Source of the DNA: an uncultured Bacteroidota bacterium
Lineage (GTDB): Bacteria; Bacteroidota; Bacteroidia; Flavobacteriales; Flavobacteriaceae
Assembly: GCA_902593075.1 (NCBI GenBank)
Contig: CACJHA010000005.1
Coordinates: 1-54,654, forward strand
Direction of reading: 5' to 3'
DNA: 54,654 nucleotides
Both the position numbers and the translations under genes were made by a program. Of the stretch, positions 43,792-52,993 are shown piece after piece. The notes below the pieces were generated by a model. It did not search any database, was not told where the DNA came from, and worked only from the letters and a program-made list of their open reading frames with translations. How positions within the stretch are numbered: position 1 is the first letter of the stretch; every line of letters starts with the position of its first letter.

Positions 43792-44712
43792 ATGAATAAA
43801 TTCCTTTTCTTTTTCTTTTTGATTTTATCAAATTCCTTTGTTAGTGGTCAAGCAAATTTGCTTAACGCAAGAGTTCCTCAAGATGTTGGGGAGTTAAATG
43901 AAAAACAAGTTGAGGCTAATGATGAAGAGCCCTTATCATACGGATTTATTGATGATAGAGATGTTCTCTGGTCTAAAACCATATGGGAAATTATTGACTT
44001 GGATGAAAGAGTAAATTTTCCTTTATATTATCCCGAAGACCCAGCTAATTTGGGGGAAGAAAGGAAATCTCTTTTTGATGTAATTATGACCGGAATAAAA
44101 GATGGTGAAATAAAAGAAATATATACTGATGATGGTGGATACTTTAAAGAGAAAATGACTTATCAAGAAGTTTTAGATGCAACAAGGGGAGAATTTTTTT
44201 TAGAAGCATATACTGATTTGTATAACGATGGAGAGCGGGATCCAGAAGTTCTAAAGGAATATATTGTATATCCAGAATTATCATCTAAAGACATTTTAGA
44301 ATATCGTGTTAAGGGGACTTGGTATTTTGATAAGAGACAAGGAGAGATGAAGTATCGTTTACTAGGTATTGCTCCATGTGCTAGAGATGTTGCTGTTTAT
44401 GATCCACAATCAACACTTGATGCAGAAGAAAAAGATGAAACCTATCCTCTTTTTTGGCTATGGTACCCAGATGCACGTGCCGTCTTAAATAAAGCAAAAG
44501 TCTTTAATACTAGAAATTCCTCACAACCTATTACTTTTGATCATATCTTAAATTCTAGAAGGTTTAACGCAATCATTTATAAAGAAGAAAATGTTTATGA
44601 GGATAGAGAAATTACTAATTACATTCAAAAGGATGCTTTACAGCAACTTTTGGAGTCAGAAAGAATAAAAAATGTTATTCGAGATTTTGAACAAGATATG
44701 TGGAATAATTAA
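43792..44712 (+). CDS. gldN: T9SS ring protein GldN
   Basis: A 306-residue periplasmic protein that forms the outer-membrane-associated ring with GldK. It has a signal peptide (LFFFFLILSNSFVSG, about 4-18). Typical segments are DDRDVLWSKTIWEIIDLDERVNFPLYYP, KGTWYFDKRQGEMKYRLLGIAP and YPLFWLWYPDARAVLNKAKVFN, which mark the GldN/PorN family. Its start lies two bases after gldM, and a strong terminator follows 20 bases after its stop, so it closes the gldKLMN unit. Confidence 0.96.
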   Translation: MNKFLFFFFLILSNSFVSGQANLLNARVPQDVGELNEKQVEANDEEPLSYGFIDDRDVLWSKTIWEIIDLDERVNFPLYYPEDPANLGEERKSLFDVIMTGIKDGEIKEIYTDDGGYFKEKMTYQEVLDATRGEFFLEAYTDLYNDGERDPEVLKEYIVYPELSSKDILEYRVKGTWYFDKRQGEMKYRLLGIAPCARDVAVYDPQSTLDAEEKDETYPLFWLWYPDARAVLNKAKVFNTRNSSQPITFDHILNSRRFNAIIYKEENVYEDREITNYIQKDALQQLLESERIKNVIRDFEQDMWNN

Positions 44713-44731
44713 GAAAATCTAAAACATTGAA

Positions 44732-44759
44732 AATGCCGCTAATAAAGCGGCATTTTTTT
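44732..44759 (+). terminator. Intrinsic terminator of gldKLMN
   Basis: A perfect nine-base-pair stem, AATGCCGCT / AGCGGCATT, closes a five-base AATAA loop and runs into seven T residues (44753-44759). Position and strength fit the end of the gld operon. Confidence 0.9.
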
Positions 44760-44768
44760 ATTCCTTAA

Positions 44769-45821
44769 ATGAAAAAAGTTGATACAATTATTGTGGGAAT
44801 GGGAATTGCTGGGATTTGTTATGCGGAAACATTACATCAAAATAAAAAAAGTTTTTATGTAATTGATAATAAAAAAACAGGGTCTTCAAAAATTGCCGCC
44901 GGAATATTCAATCCTACAGTTTTAAAAAGGTATAATATGACATGGAATGGAGAAGAATTTCACAAAAATGCTATTATTTTTTTTAAAAAAATTGAGAATA
45001 AATACAAAAAAAAAATAATTTATAACCACGATATTTTAAAAGCATTTTCAAGCTTTTCAGATCAAAATAATTGGGCAGTTGCTTCGAATAAACCTGTTCT
45101 TAAGGAATTTTTAGATAGTAAAATACATACAAAAAAAATTAAAGGAATACTGACTGAATTTGGATATGGGTTAGTTAAGAAGTGTGGTAGAATTTCCACT
45201 CTAAATCTAATCAATGAATTTAAAAACAATTTAAAAGACAATTATCTTAATCTAGATTTTGATTTTTCAAAACTTTTTTCTGATAACAAAAAAATCGTTT
45301 ATGGCAATATTGTTGCTGAAAATATTATTTTCTGCGAGGGTTATGGTATTATCAGTAATCCATTTTTTAAAAATTTACCAGTAAAAGGTTCCAAAGGGGA
45401 ATTTTTAATTGTAAAAATTCCAAATTTGAATTTGAATCAAATTATTAAGAGATCATCAATTTTTATTATGCCATTAGGAAATGAAATTTATTGGGTAGGT
45501 GCTACATATGACAATTCAGATAAAAAAAACAGGCCTACTCAATTAAAAAAGGAGTGGTTAATTGAAAAACTTGAGAGTATAATTATGGAATCTTATAAAA
45601 TTATTGATCATAAGGCTAGCATAAGACCTTCAACAATAGATAGGAGGCCAATAATTGGCTCCCATCCAAATTATAAAAATATATACCTCCTAAATGGAAT
45701 GGGTTCTCGCGGAATTCTTCTTGCCCCAACATTGTCTTGTTGGTTGTATAATCATATTTATAAAAGCTCACCAATCCCTAAAGAAGCAGATATAAAAAGA
45801 TTTAAAGAGGTCAATATTTAG
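44769..45821 (+). CDS. FAD-dependent oxidoreductase, DAO family
   Basis: A 350-residue flavoenzyme of the D-amino-acid oxidase (glycine oxidase-like) family. The N-terminal dinucleotide fold is IIVGMGIAGICYAETL (residues 7-22). The substrate domain includes KGSKGEFLIVKIP. The family's C-terminal block reads ASIRPSTIDRRPIIGSHP and YLLNGMGSRGILLAPTLSCWL. The substrate is unknown; oxidation of a secondary or amino-acid amine is the family norm. It starts ten bases after the gldN terminator. I see no clear promoter; low-level readthrough or an unrecognised promoter must express it. Confidence 0.85.
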   Translation: MKKVDTIIVGMGIAGICYAETLHQNKKSFYVIDNKKTGSSKIAAGIFNPTVLKRYNMTWNGEEFHKNAIIFFKKIENKYKKKIIYNHDILKAFSSFSDQNNWAVASNKPVLKEFLDSKIHTKKIKGILTEFGYGLVKKCGRISTLNLINEFKNNLKDNYLNLDFDFSKLFSDNKKIVYGNIVAENIIFCEGYGIISNPFFKNLPVKGSKGEFLIVKIPNLNLNQIIKRSSIFIMPLGNEIYWVGATYDNSDKKNRPTQLKKEWLIEKLESIIMESYKIIDHKASIRPSTIDRRPIIGSHPNYKNIYLLNGMGSRGILLAPTLSCWLYNHIYKSSPIPKEADIKRFKEVNI

Positions 45822-45859
45822 CTATTTTGTTGAAAATCAAATAATTTAGTGCTAAACAA

Positions 45860-48800
45860 ATGAAGAAACAGTTATTAATGAAGATTAAATACAATTTTTA
45901 TGTAGTATTTTCTTTACTTATAATTTCAATAAATCAGGTCTACTCCCAATTAAGTGACCTTCACTATATTCCACCTCTGACAAGTGGTCAAAGTAATGCC
46001 ATTTTTAAAAGACAGTATTTATACATTTCGACACCTGAAGCCTCTAATGTAGATGTTCAAATAACTCCGATTGGTGGAGCACCATTTAATGTAACTGTTT
46101 CAAATTCTAGCCCTTACAGATATGATATTGATAATACTGGTGCTGATCAAAATGGGGGACAACTCTATCTTGCAAGTCCTACTCTTACCGCTGGATCAAT
46201 AATCAATGATAAAGGATATATAATTCAATCTTCAAAAGAGGTATATGTAGGAGTAAGAGTTTTTGGTGACGAAATAGGCTCCAATACTTTTCCTCAAGCA
46301 GGCGCAATGACATCAAAAGGAAAATCAGCACTTGGGACATCTTTTAAAGCAGGAATGCCATTGATTCCAAATATAAATTATGGACAAGTTCAATTTATCT
46401 CTGTTATGGCGACTCTTGATAACACAAATATTACATTTGAGAACTTAGACTCTTCTGTTACCTATGCAGGTACTGTAACATCTTCCATTTCATCACTTAC
46501 AATCAATTTAAATAGGGGAGAGTCATATATTTTGGCGGCCTCTATTGATCAAGCAGGTGTAACATCTAGTACTTTAATTGGTACTTCGATTGTATCTAAT
46601 AAAAACATTGTAGTAAATTCCGGGGCTGCAAATAGTACTTTTGGATCTGGAAATCAAAGAGATTTTGGATTTGATCAAATTGTTCCTGAAGAAAAAGTTG
46701 GTAAAAAATATATTTTCACAAGAGGGAAGGGAGGAGACGCATGGGAAAATGTTTTACTTATCGCAACAGTTGACAATACTGAGATTTATTTAAATGGAAG
46801 CATAACTCCTTACACGACGATAAATAAAAATGAGTTTACAATTATTGAGGGTAATTATTATGATGCTGTATCAGTTCCAACTATTTATGCTAGAGCTACG
46901 GAAAATGTTTATGCTTTTCAAGGTATAGGGGGTTCTGCCGCAGAAAAAAATCAGGGTATGTTTTTTGTACCACCATTATCTTGTCTTGCTACAACAGAGG
47001 TAAATAATATTCCTGACATAGATAAAATAGGTACTGTTGACATGGCTGATAGTGAGCTATTTATAATTACAAAATCTGGAGCTACGGTACTTGTTACAGA
47101 TGATAATAATACAAACGTTAATGTCAATGCTCTCCCGGATGTAAGTTCAAACAATGCCAATGGGAATGCAGACTACATTGTTTACAATGTAGGGAGTTTA
47201 GAAGGGAATGTCAGTGTTAGATCAGAAGATGAACTTTATGTTTCTTATGTAAATAAAAATACTTCTGGTGCTTCTGGAGCATTTTATTCTGGATTTACAA
47301 AAAATCCAGAAATTAATCTCGATAAAATAAGTTTAACAGAAGATTTTTGTCTACCAAATGTAAATTTAGTTGTTGATGGAATTGGCTCTTATGATAGTTT
47401 TTCTTGGTGGTATGATGATAAAACTGGGGGAGGTTACTCAAACACGGGTGTTACAACTAGCCCGTTTTCACCTACGCTACCTGGAAAATACAAGGTCATT
47501 GCTCAAAAGCAGTGCGGTACAGATCCCATTCAACAGTTTGAGTCTAAGGAGGTAACTGTATCGGTTTGTCCTACAGATTTTGACTCAGATGGAGTTGCTG
47601 ATAATATTGATTTGGACGTTGATAACGATGGAATATTTAATAGTACGGAGTCTTTAGGCGCTGTTTCTTTCGATTTATTAGATATAATAAACCCTATAAT
47701 GAATTTGTCAACTGGTTCTTCAACAACAGCTTCTGTTTCTACTAATCTGTCATTAAGTTCTTCAATCACAAACTTAGTAGGTGACAATTCAGGTAATGCA
47801 ACATCAACGGTAGGGCCGGGAAGTACAGAAAAAATTAATTATAAATTAAATTTTACTGAAGAGTCTAACTTCCTACTAACAAATAGTGATAATAACACTC
47901 ATACAATTGTAGATGACGAATCATTTAGCATTTCAGTAGGACCAAATATTAAGACTTTAACTCTGTTAGATCCTGATAATCGACTTCTAATTGATACAAA
48001 TTTCGACGGGATTTTTGAATCTAGTGTCACATCTTTTACTGCGAACGAAATTTTATTTAAATACAATCCGACTCCCTCCGGGAACGCAGAATTTTCTTTT
48101 AATGCAAGAGAAGTCAGAGAAGTTAATATTCTTCATTTAAATGAAAGTATCTTGTCTACCTCAACTTTTGGATTTAAAATTTCACTAAAAGATCTTCCAA
48201 TAGATACAGATAGTGACTCGTTTTACGATTATAAGGATTTAGACAGTGACGATGATAGTTGTTACGATACTTTCGAAGCTGGTTTTAATGACCCAGACAA
48301 TAATGGTAGGTTAGGCACTGAACCAATAACATTAGATTCTTTGGGAAGAGTTATTGGACAGGGTGGGTATTTGATACCTTTAGATGCAGATTCCAACTCT
48401 ATTTTTGATTTTCAAGAGGCAACAGCTCTTGTTTCAATCACCTCTCATCCTACTTCTGTGTCTGTTTGCGTAAGCGACACAAATTCTTTTTCTGTGGTTA
48501 CTACAGACCCAGGTAATTCTATATACCAATGGCAAATATTTAATGGCTTGTCTTGGGACAATATCGGATGTACACCAGATAGCATACTATCAACAGTTAC
48601 AATTAGTGGAGATTTTACTAGCTCCAGCAATGCAGTATCAACCAACACAATTTTATCCCCAATTATGAATATCAATGGTAACTCTGGAACTGGTACAATT
48701 AGCTGGGATATAGATGTGGGGATTGATTTAGCGGTGGGAGAAGAGATTGAAAAGTGTGAATTAATTATGAGTTTGAATCCCGCTACTGGTAAATACATTG

Positions 48801-51800
48801 ATGATGGTCTTATATTTATAGTTGACGGGGTAACAATCATTGACTTTTCTCAAATACACTATGATAACAGACTTCCAGCAAATCCAAATGTGGTAGCTTT
48901 CAATTATGATGCCTCGTCAGTTAATCCTAATAATGGAATTTTTGACATTAATATGAACGGATATTGGGAATCATGGGCAGGTGAGGGAAACCCCTCTTTA
49001 GAGATTTCATCAGGAACTATAAAATTAATGTTAGACACAAGAAATGGAGAAAGGGAGGATGCGCTTCCATATATGGACCAAACAGTGCCGGGATTTGTAT
49101 TAAATCCTGGTTTCCAATATGATTGTAAAAATGGATTTAATTTGATTTTTGGTAATCAAAATGGGGATGGTACTGGAAGTATTAACGCTGATTTACAAGT
49201 AAAATATACATTTAAGCAGTGCGGCTATGATCCATCAGAAGCAAATTACACAGGAGTAAATTCTGCTACATTAATAGTTCAACCATTAGATACTTCACTT
49301 AATGGTAAAAAATATAGAGTTAAAACAAGAAAGCTAAATACCCAATGTGAGACCATTTCTGACGAGGCTACAATAAGTGTTTTCTCTCCTTCCATTGTTG
49401 TATCTCCAACATCATTTTCCAAAAGAGAAGATGACCCTAACGTACCTTTGGAGATAAGTTTAACTGGAACACCCTCTTCAGAGGTTTATTTGGATTTTGT
49501 AAATATTGACAACACAGAGATTGCAGTAAGTACAAGTACTTTGACTTTTACACCTTTAAATTGGAATGTTACTCAGACAATCACAATTGACCCTCAACTT
49601 GATTTCATTGTAGATGGCAATCAAAATTTCAATTTAGGATTATCAGTTAACACAACCAGTACGTTAAATTGTTATAATAATCTTTCAGATGTTTCAATTC
49701 CAACAGAAATAATAGACATAGATCAGGCTGGTTTTACCATAGTTCCTATCGATAATCTAACAGATGAAAGTGGGGATGAGGGATCCTTTTCGATAGTCAT
49801 GAATTCAAAACCAACTGATTTTGTTGATTTAGTTTTGACTTCCTCAGATCTAACAGAGGGTTCTGTACAGGCAACAGTGACATTTTCTCCTTTAAACTGG
49901 AATATTCCCCAAATTATAACGGTAACAGGTCTTCCCGATCCAGTACCCATCCAAGATGGTGCTATAAATTATCAAATTATTACAGGAGCTGTTAGTTCTA
50001 CAGATGCTGACTATAGTGCAATAGACCCTACAACGATAGATGACGTTGCAATGATAAATCAAGATCTCGATGGAGTAGGAATAGAATTAACTGTATTACC
50101 CGATAGCTTAACGACATATGTCTCTACAAGTAAAAAATCAGATAATTCTACCAGTGAAGATGGAGATACTCTTATTGTAGAATTTAATTTAACAACTCTA
50201 CCTCTTTTCTCAGCTGATGTTACTATTCCTTTGTCTATATTGGGAGACTTGGACGAGGTAAGTTTAAGTACCTCTTCTATAACCATATTGAATGCAAATT
50301 GGAATACCCCTTCTTTAAATAAGGTTATTGTAACAGGATTGGATGATGATATCATAGATGGTGACATAGCATTAAAACTTGTAACTGGTGATCCGCAGTC
50401 TGCAGACCCTGCATATGATAATCTAAATGCAATTGATGTTGCAGATGTAGACTTTTCAAATCTTGATAATGATAACCCAGGATTTTTAGTCGGTCCTATT
50501 TCAAACGATTTAGAGGAGGCTGGTAATCAGGCTAATTTTTTCGTTGTACTTAGCTCAAGACCTAACACTCAAGTTCTTTTAAATATATCAACAAATGATT
50601 CAACTGAGGCAGAAGTAGATGCTTCTTATCAAACTATAGTATTTAACCCAGCAGAGTGGAATATACCTCAAAATGTATACTTAAATAGTGTAAATGATGA
50701 TATTATAGATGGAGATAAGACAAGTACTATTTTAATATCTGTTGATGGGTCTTCGGATCCAAACTTTATAGGACTTGATAATCAGTCAATAAATGTTTTA
50801 ACCATAGATGATGATGAGTCCAATATTCTAATAACAGAAATTGACTTATTAACCAGTGAGGATGGAGATCAAGGCTTTTTTGAGGTTCGTTTAACTTCTA
50901 GGCCAGATTCTCCTGTTACAGTCAGCTTTTCTTCTTCAAAATTGAATGAAGGAACTGTAATACCAGAAATAACTTTTGACTCTTCTAACTGGGATGATCC
51001 TCAGCTTGTGTATGTAACAGGTATTGATGACTTTCCTCCTGTGACCGATGGTCCTCAAGATTATGATATTACTGTTTCCAATGTATTTTCTTTAGATCCA
51101 AATTACGGTACGATCGACCCAAATGCGTTTGATCCAATTACTTTTACAAACCAAGACAATGATTCACCAGCTGTAATTGTCAAAGTTATGAATGATGACT
51201 ACACAACTTCTGAGGACTTAGAATCGGTTATCATAGGTTTTAAGCTAACGTCAGAGCCCCTTAGTTGGGTTGATATTCCTGTGTCAATTGGAATCAACTC
51301 TGATGAGGTTGGGTTAACAGATAATGTAGTTAGAATAGAAAAAGAGAATTGGGATGATTTTTCTTTAAACCAAGTAACTCTAACAGGGATTGATGATTTT
51401 ATAATTGATGGGGATCAAACATTTGAATTTATTACTGGAGACCCTGTGTCATTAGATCTTTTTTATGGAGTTTTAAATGCGGATGATGTTGCTGATATAA
51501 ATTTGATAAATAAGGATAATGATTTTCCATTTTTAAATATTTCTGAACCTGAGATTCTATCAGAGGATAAAAATTCAACTAGTATATCAATCTCTTTAGG
51601 TAATAAACCTACGGGTAAAGTAAAAATAGTTTTTGAATTAACAGATGTGACAGAAGTATCAATTAACAAGCTAGAAATAGAATTTGATGAGTTTAACTGG
51701 AATGTTTCTCAAGAATTAGTTCTTTACGGAGTTGATGATCCTTTTTTAGACGGCGATATACAATCAAACTTAATTTTAAAGATTCATTCAGATACTGAAG

Positions 51801-52993
51801 ATATTAACTATCTAAATATGCAATCTGTATCTGTTGAATTAGTGACTCTTGATAATGAAAAGGACGTAGATTCTGACGGAGCAGGTGATGATTTTGATAA
51901 TTGTCCAGATATATCAAATCCAGACCAAAAAGATTTAGATGGAGATGGGATTGGTGATGTTTGTGATGATGACATTGATGGTGATGGAGTGCTAAATAAA
52001 ACAGAGACAATTGATAATACATCCAGTTATGACGCATGTAGTTTTCTACCTATGAGTGTCACATTGCCTATAACTGTTTCGGTTGATTGTGATTTAGATG
52101 GAGTAGATGATAAGGATGATATTGATGATGACAACGATGGTATTTTAGATGTTTTAGAAGGAGATGAAGATATTGATGGAGATGGTCTGCCTAACTCGGT
52201 TGACATTGATTCTGATAACGATGGTTGTTATGACGCGGTTGAAGCGGGCTTTAATGATGACGATAACGATGGAGTTTTAGGCACAGGATCTGTGATCTTT
52301 GACAGTGTAGGCAGAGTAATAAACCAAGGTGGATATACTCAACCTATAGATAGATCTGGAAACGGTATTCCTGATTTTAAAGAATATGGTGAAGAATTAT
52401 TTTTTACCGTTCAACCAACTTCCAAGAGAATTAATAACAATGCATTAGAGATTGAGGCTCAAATAAATATAAACGGATATGCAGGTTTTAGATGGCAAGA
52501 AAATGTAGGGACCACGGAAAATCCGTCATGGAGCAATATTTCCAATGACTCAAATTATTCTGGAGCAAATTCAAATATTTTACAGATAAGCAATTTAAAG
52601 GCAATCCCATCAGGAAGAGAGTTTAGACTCATTGTGGAAAACCTATTTAATATTTGTTATGCTAATTTAATTTCAGATGTTGTTACCTTTGGTAAAGTTG
52701 ATCTTTTTATTCCAAATGCATTTTCTCCGGATGGTGACGGAGTCAACGATACTTGGGAGATACGCGGAATCGAAAAAGCAGTTGGATATAAATTGATTAT
52801 CTTTAATAGATGGGGAATTAAAGTGTATGAGACAAATAATTATAAAAATGATTGGACAGGAACATCACAGACAGATTCATTTATCTCAAGAGACAACATA
52901 TTGCCTGAGGGGACTTATTTTTATTCTATTATATGGGGAAATCAAACAGAACCTAGCAGAGGATTTGTGTATATAAAAAGAAGAAATAATTAG
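45860..52993 (+). CDS. Giant surface adhesin, T9SS type B sorting domain
   Basis: A 2377-residue secreted protein, probably a cell-surface adhesin. Order of parts: signal peptide (ending VYSQ, about 30); an IgGFc-binding-like N-terminal domain (about 31-490, [37 protein letters not shown]); an Ig-like segment ([14 protein letters not shown] to KQCG); calcium-binding thrombospondin-3 motifs ([18 protein letters not shown]) interrupted by an inserted domain of about 177 residues; a second Ig-like domain split by an insert of about 220 residues; seven Calx-beta-like repeats (about 1181-2003); more thrombospondin-3 repeats ([14 protein letters not shown] to [11 protein letters not shown]); an Ig-like domain; and the gliding-associated C-terminal domain ([39 protein letters not shown]; about 2280-2377). 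The last domain marks it for export by T9SS, whose genes lie just upstream. The initiator could also be Met7. Confidence 0.93.
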   Translation: MKKQLLMKIKYNFYVVFSLLIISINQVYSQLSDLHYIPPLTSGQSNAIFKRQYLYISTPEASNVDVQITPIGGAPFNVTVSNSSPYRYDIDNTGADQNGGQLYLASPTLTAGSIINDKGYIIQSSKEVYVGVRVFGDEIGSNTFPQAGAMTSKGKSALGTSFKAGMPLIPNINYGQVQFISVMATLDNTNITFENLDSSVTYAGTVTSSISSLTINLNRGESYILAASIDQAGVTSSTLIGTSIVSNKNIVVNSGAANSTFGSGNQRDFGFDQIVPEEKVGKKYIFTRGKGGDAWENVLLIATVDNTEIYLNGSITPYTTINKNEFTIIEGNYYDAVSVPTIYARATENVYAFQGIGGSAAEKNQGMFFVPPLSCLATTEVNNIPDIDKIGTVDMADSELFIITKSGATVLVTDDNNTNVNVNALPDVSSNNANGNADYIVYNVGSLEGNVSVRSEDELYVSYVNKNTSGASGAFYSGFTKNPEINLDKISLTEDFCLPNVNLVVDGIGSYDSFSWWYDDKTGGGYSNTGVTTSPFSPTLPGKYKVIAQKQCGTDPIQQFESKEVTVSVCPTDFDSDGVADNIDLDVDNDGIFNSTESLGAVSFDLLDIINPIMNLSTGSSTTASVSTNLSLSSSITNLVGDNSGNATSTVGPGSTEKINYKLNFTEESNFLLTNSDNNTHTIVDDESFSISVGPNIKTLTLLDPDNRLLIDTNFDGIFESSVTSFTANEILFKYNPTPSGNAEFSFNAREVREVNILHLNESILSTSTFGFKISLKDLPIDTDSDSFYDYKDLDSDDDSCYDTFEAGFNDPDNNGRLGTEPITLDSLGRVIGQGGYLIPLDADSNSIFDFQEATALVSITSHPTSVSVCVSDTNSFSVVTTDPGNSIYQWQIFNGLSWDNIGCTPDSILSTVTISGDFTSSSNAVSTNTILSPIMNINGNSGTGTISWDIDVGIDLAVGEEIEKCELIMSLNPATGKYIDDGLIFIVDGVTIIDFSQIHYDNRLPANPNVVAFNYDASSVNPNNGIFDINMNGYWESWAGEGNPSLEISSGTIKLMLDTRNGEREDALPYMDQTVPGFVLNPGFQYDCKNGFNLIFGNQNGDGTGSINADLQVKYTFKQCGYDPSEANYTGVNSATLIVQPLDTSLNGKKYRVKTRKLNTQCETISDEATISVFSPSIVVSPTSFSKREDDPNVPLEISLTGTPSSEVYLDFVNIDNTEIAVSTSTLTFTPLNWNVTQTITIDPQLDFIVDGNQNFNLGLSVNTTSTLNCYNNLSDVSIPTEIIDIDQAGFTIVPIDNLTDESGDEGSFSIVMNSKPTDFVDLVLTSSDLTEGSVQATVTFSPLNWNIPQIITVTGLPDPVPIQDGAINYQIITGAVSSTDADYSAIDPTTIDDVAMINQDLDGVGIELTVLPDSLTTYVSTSKKSDNSTSEDGDTLIVEFNLTTLPLFSADVTIPLSILGDLDEVSLSTSSITILNANWNTPSLNKVIVTGLDDDIIDGDIALKLVTGDPQSADPAYDNLNAIDVADVDFSNLDNDNPGFLVGPISNDLEEAGNQANFFVVLSSRPNTQVLLNISTNDSTEAEVDASYQTIVFNPAEWNIPQNVYLNSVNDDIIDGDKTSTILISVDGSSDPNFIGLDNQSINVLTIDDDESNILITEIDLLTSEDGDQGFFEVRLTSRPDSPVTVSFSSSKLNEGTVIPEITFDSSNWDDPQLVYVTGIDDFPPVTDGPQDYDITVSNVFSLDPNYGTIDPNAFDPITFTNQDNDSPAVIVKVMNDDYTTSEDLESVIIGFKLTSEPLSWVDIPVSIGINSDEVGLTDNVVRIEKENWDDFSLNQVTLTGIDDFIIDGDQTFEFITGDPVSLDLFYGVLNADDVADINLINKDNDFPFLNISEPEILSEDKNSTSISISLGNKPTGKVKIVFELTDVTEVSINKLEIEFDEFNWNVSQELVLYGVDDPFLDGDIQSNLILKIHSDTEDINYLNMQSVSVELVTLDNEKDVDSDGAGDDFDNCPDISNPDQKDLDGDGIGDVCDDDIDGDGVLNKTETIDNTSSYDACSFLPMSVTLPITVSVDCDLDGVDDKDDIDDDNDGILDVLEGDEDIDGDGLPNSVDIDSDNDGCYDAVEAGFNDDDNDGVLGTGSVIFDSVGRVINQGGYTQPIDRSGNGIPDFKEYGEELFFTVQPTSKRINNNALEIEAQININGYAGFRWQENVGTTENPSWSNISNDSNYSGANSNILQISNLKAIPSGREFRLIVENLFNICYANLISDVVTFGKVDLFIPNAFSPDGDGVNDTWEIRGIEKAVGYKLIIFNRWGIKVYETNNYKNDWTGTSQTDSFISRDNILPEGTYFYSIIWGNQTEPSRGFVYIKRRNN
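49404..51866 (+). repeat. Seven Calx-beta-like coding repeats inside the adhesin
   Basis: Seven units of about 105-135 residues begin near 49404, 49730, 50078, 50481, 50821, 51172 and 51533. Each has an acidic opening (for example TSEDGD), an extended strand pair ending in a NWN/NWD segment before PQ.V.VTG, and an acidic turn (DDxxIDGD). Units 2, 3 and 4 resemble units 5, 6 and 7 respectively, so the array is partly a duplicated block of three. These are protein-level repeats; the DNA copies have diverged. Confidence 0.8.

Noticed and set aside
46000-47300. Literal antibody (IgG Fc) binding function for the adhesin N-terminal domain
   Set aside because: The domain name comes from distant vertebrate proteins; in a probably free-living marine bacterium nothing supports antibody binding.
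49404-51866. Regular repeats that might suggest a CRISPR array or satellite DNA
   Set aside because: The units are in one long reading frame, about 320-400 bases each, and conserved as protein; there are no short identical repeats with unique spacers.
51804-52037. Histidine-rich minus-strand ORF ([16 protein letters not shown])
   Set aside because: It is the antisense of GAT-rich aspartate codons of the thrombospondin-3 region in the adhesin.
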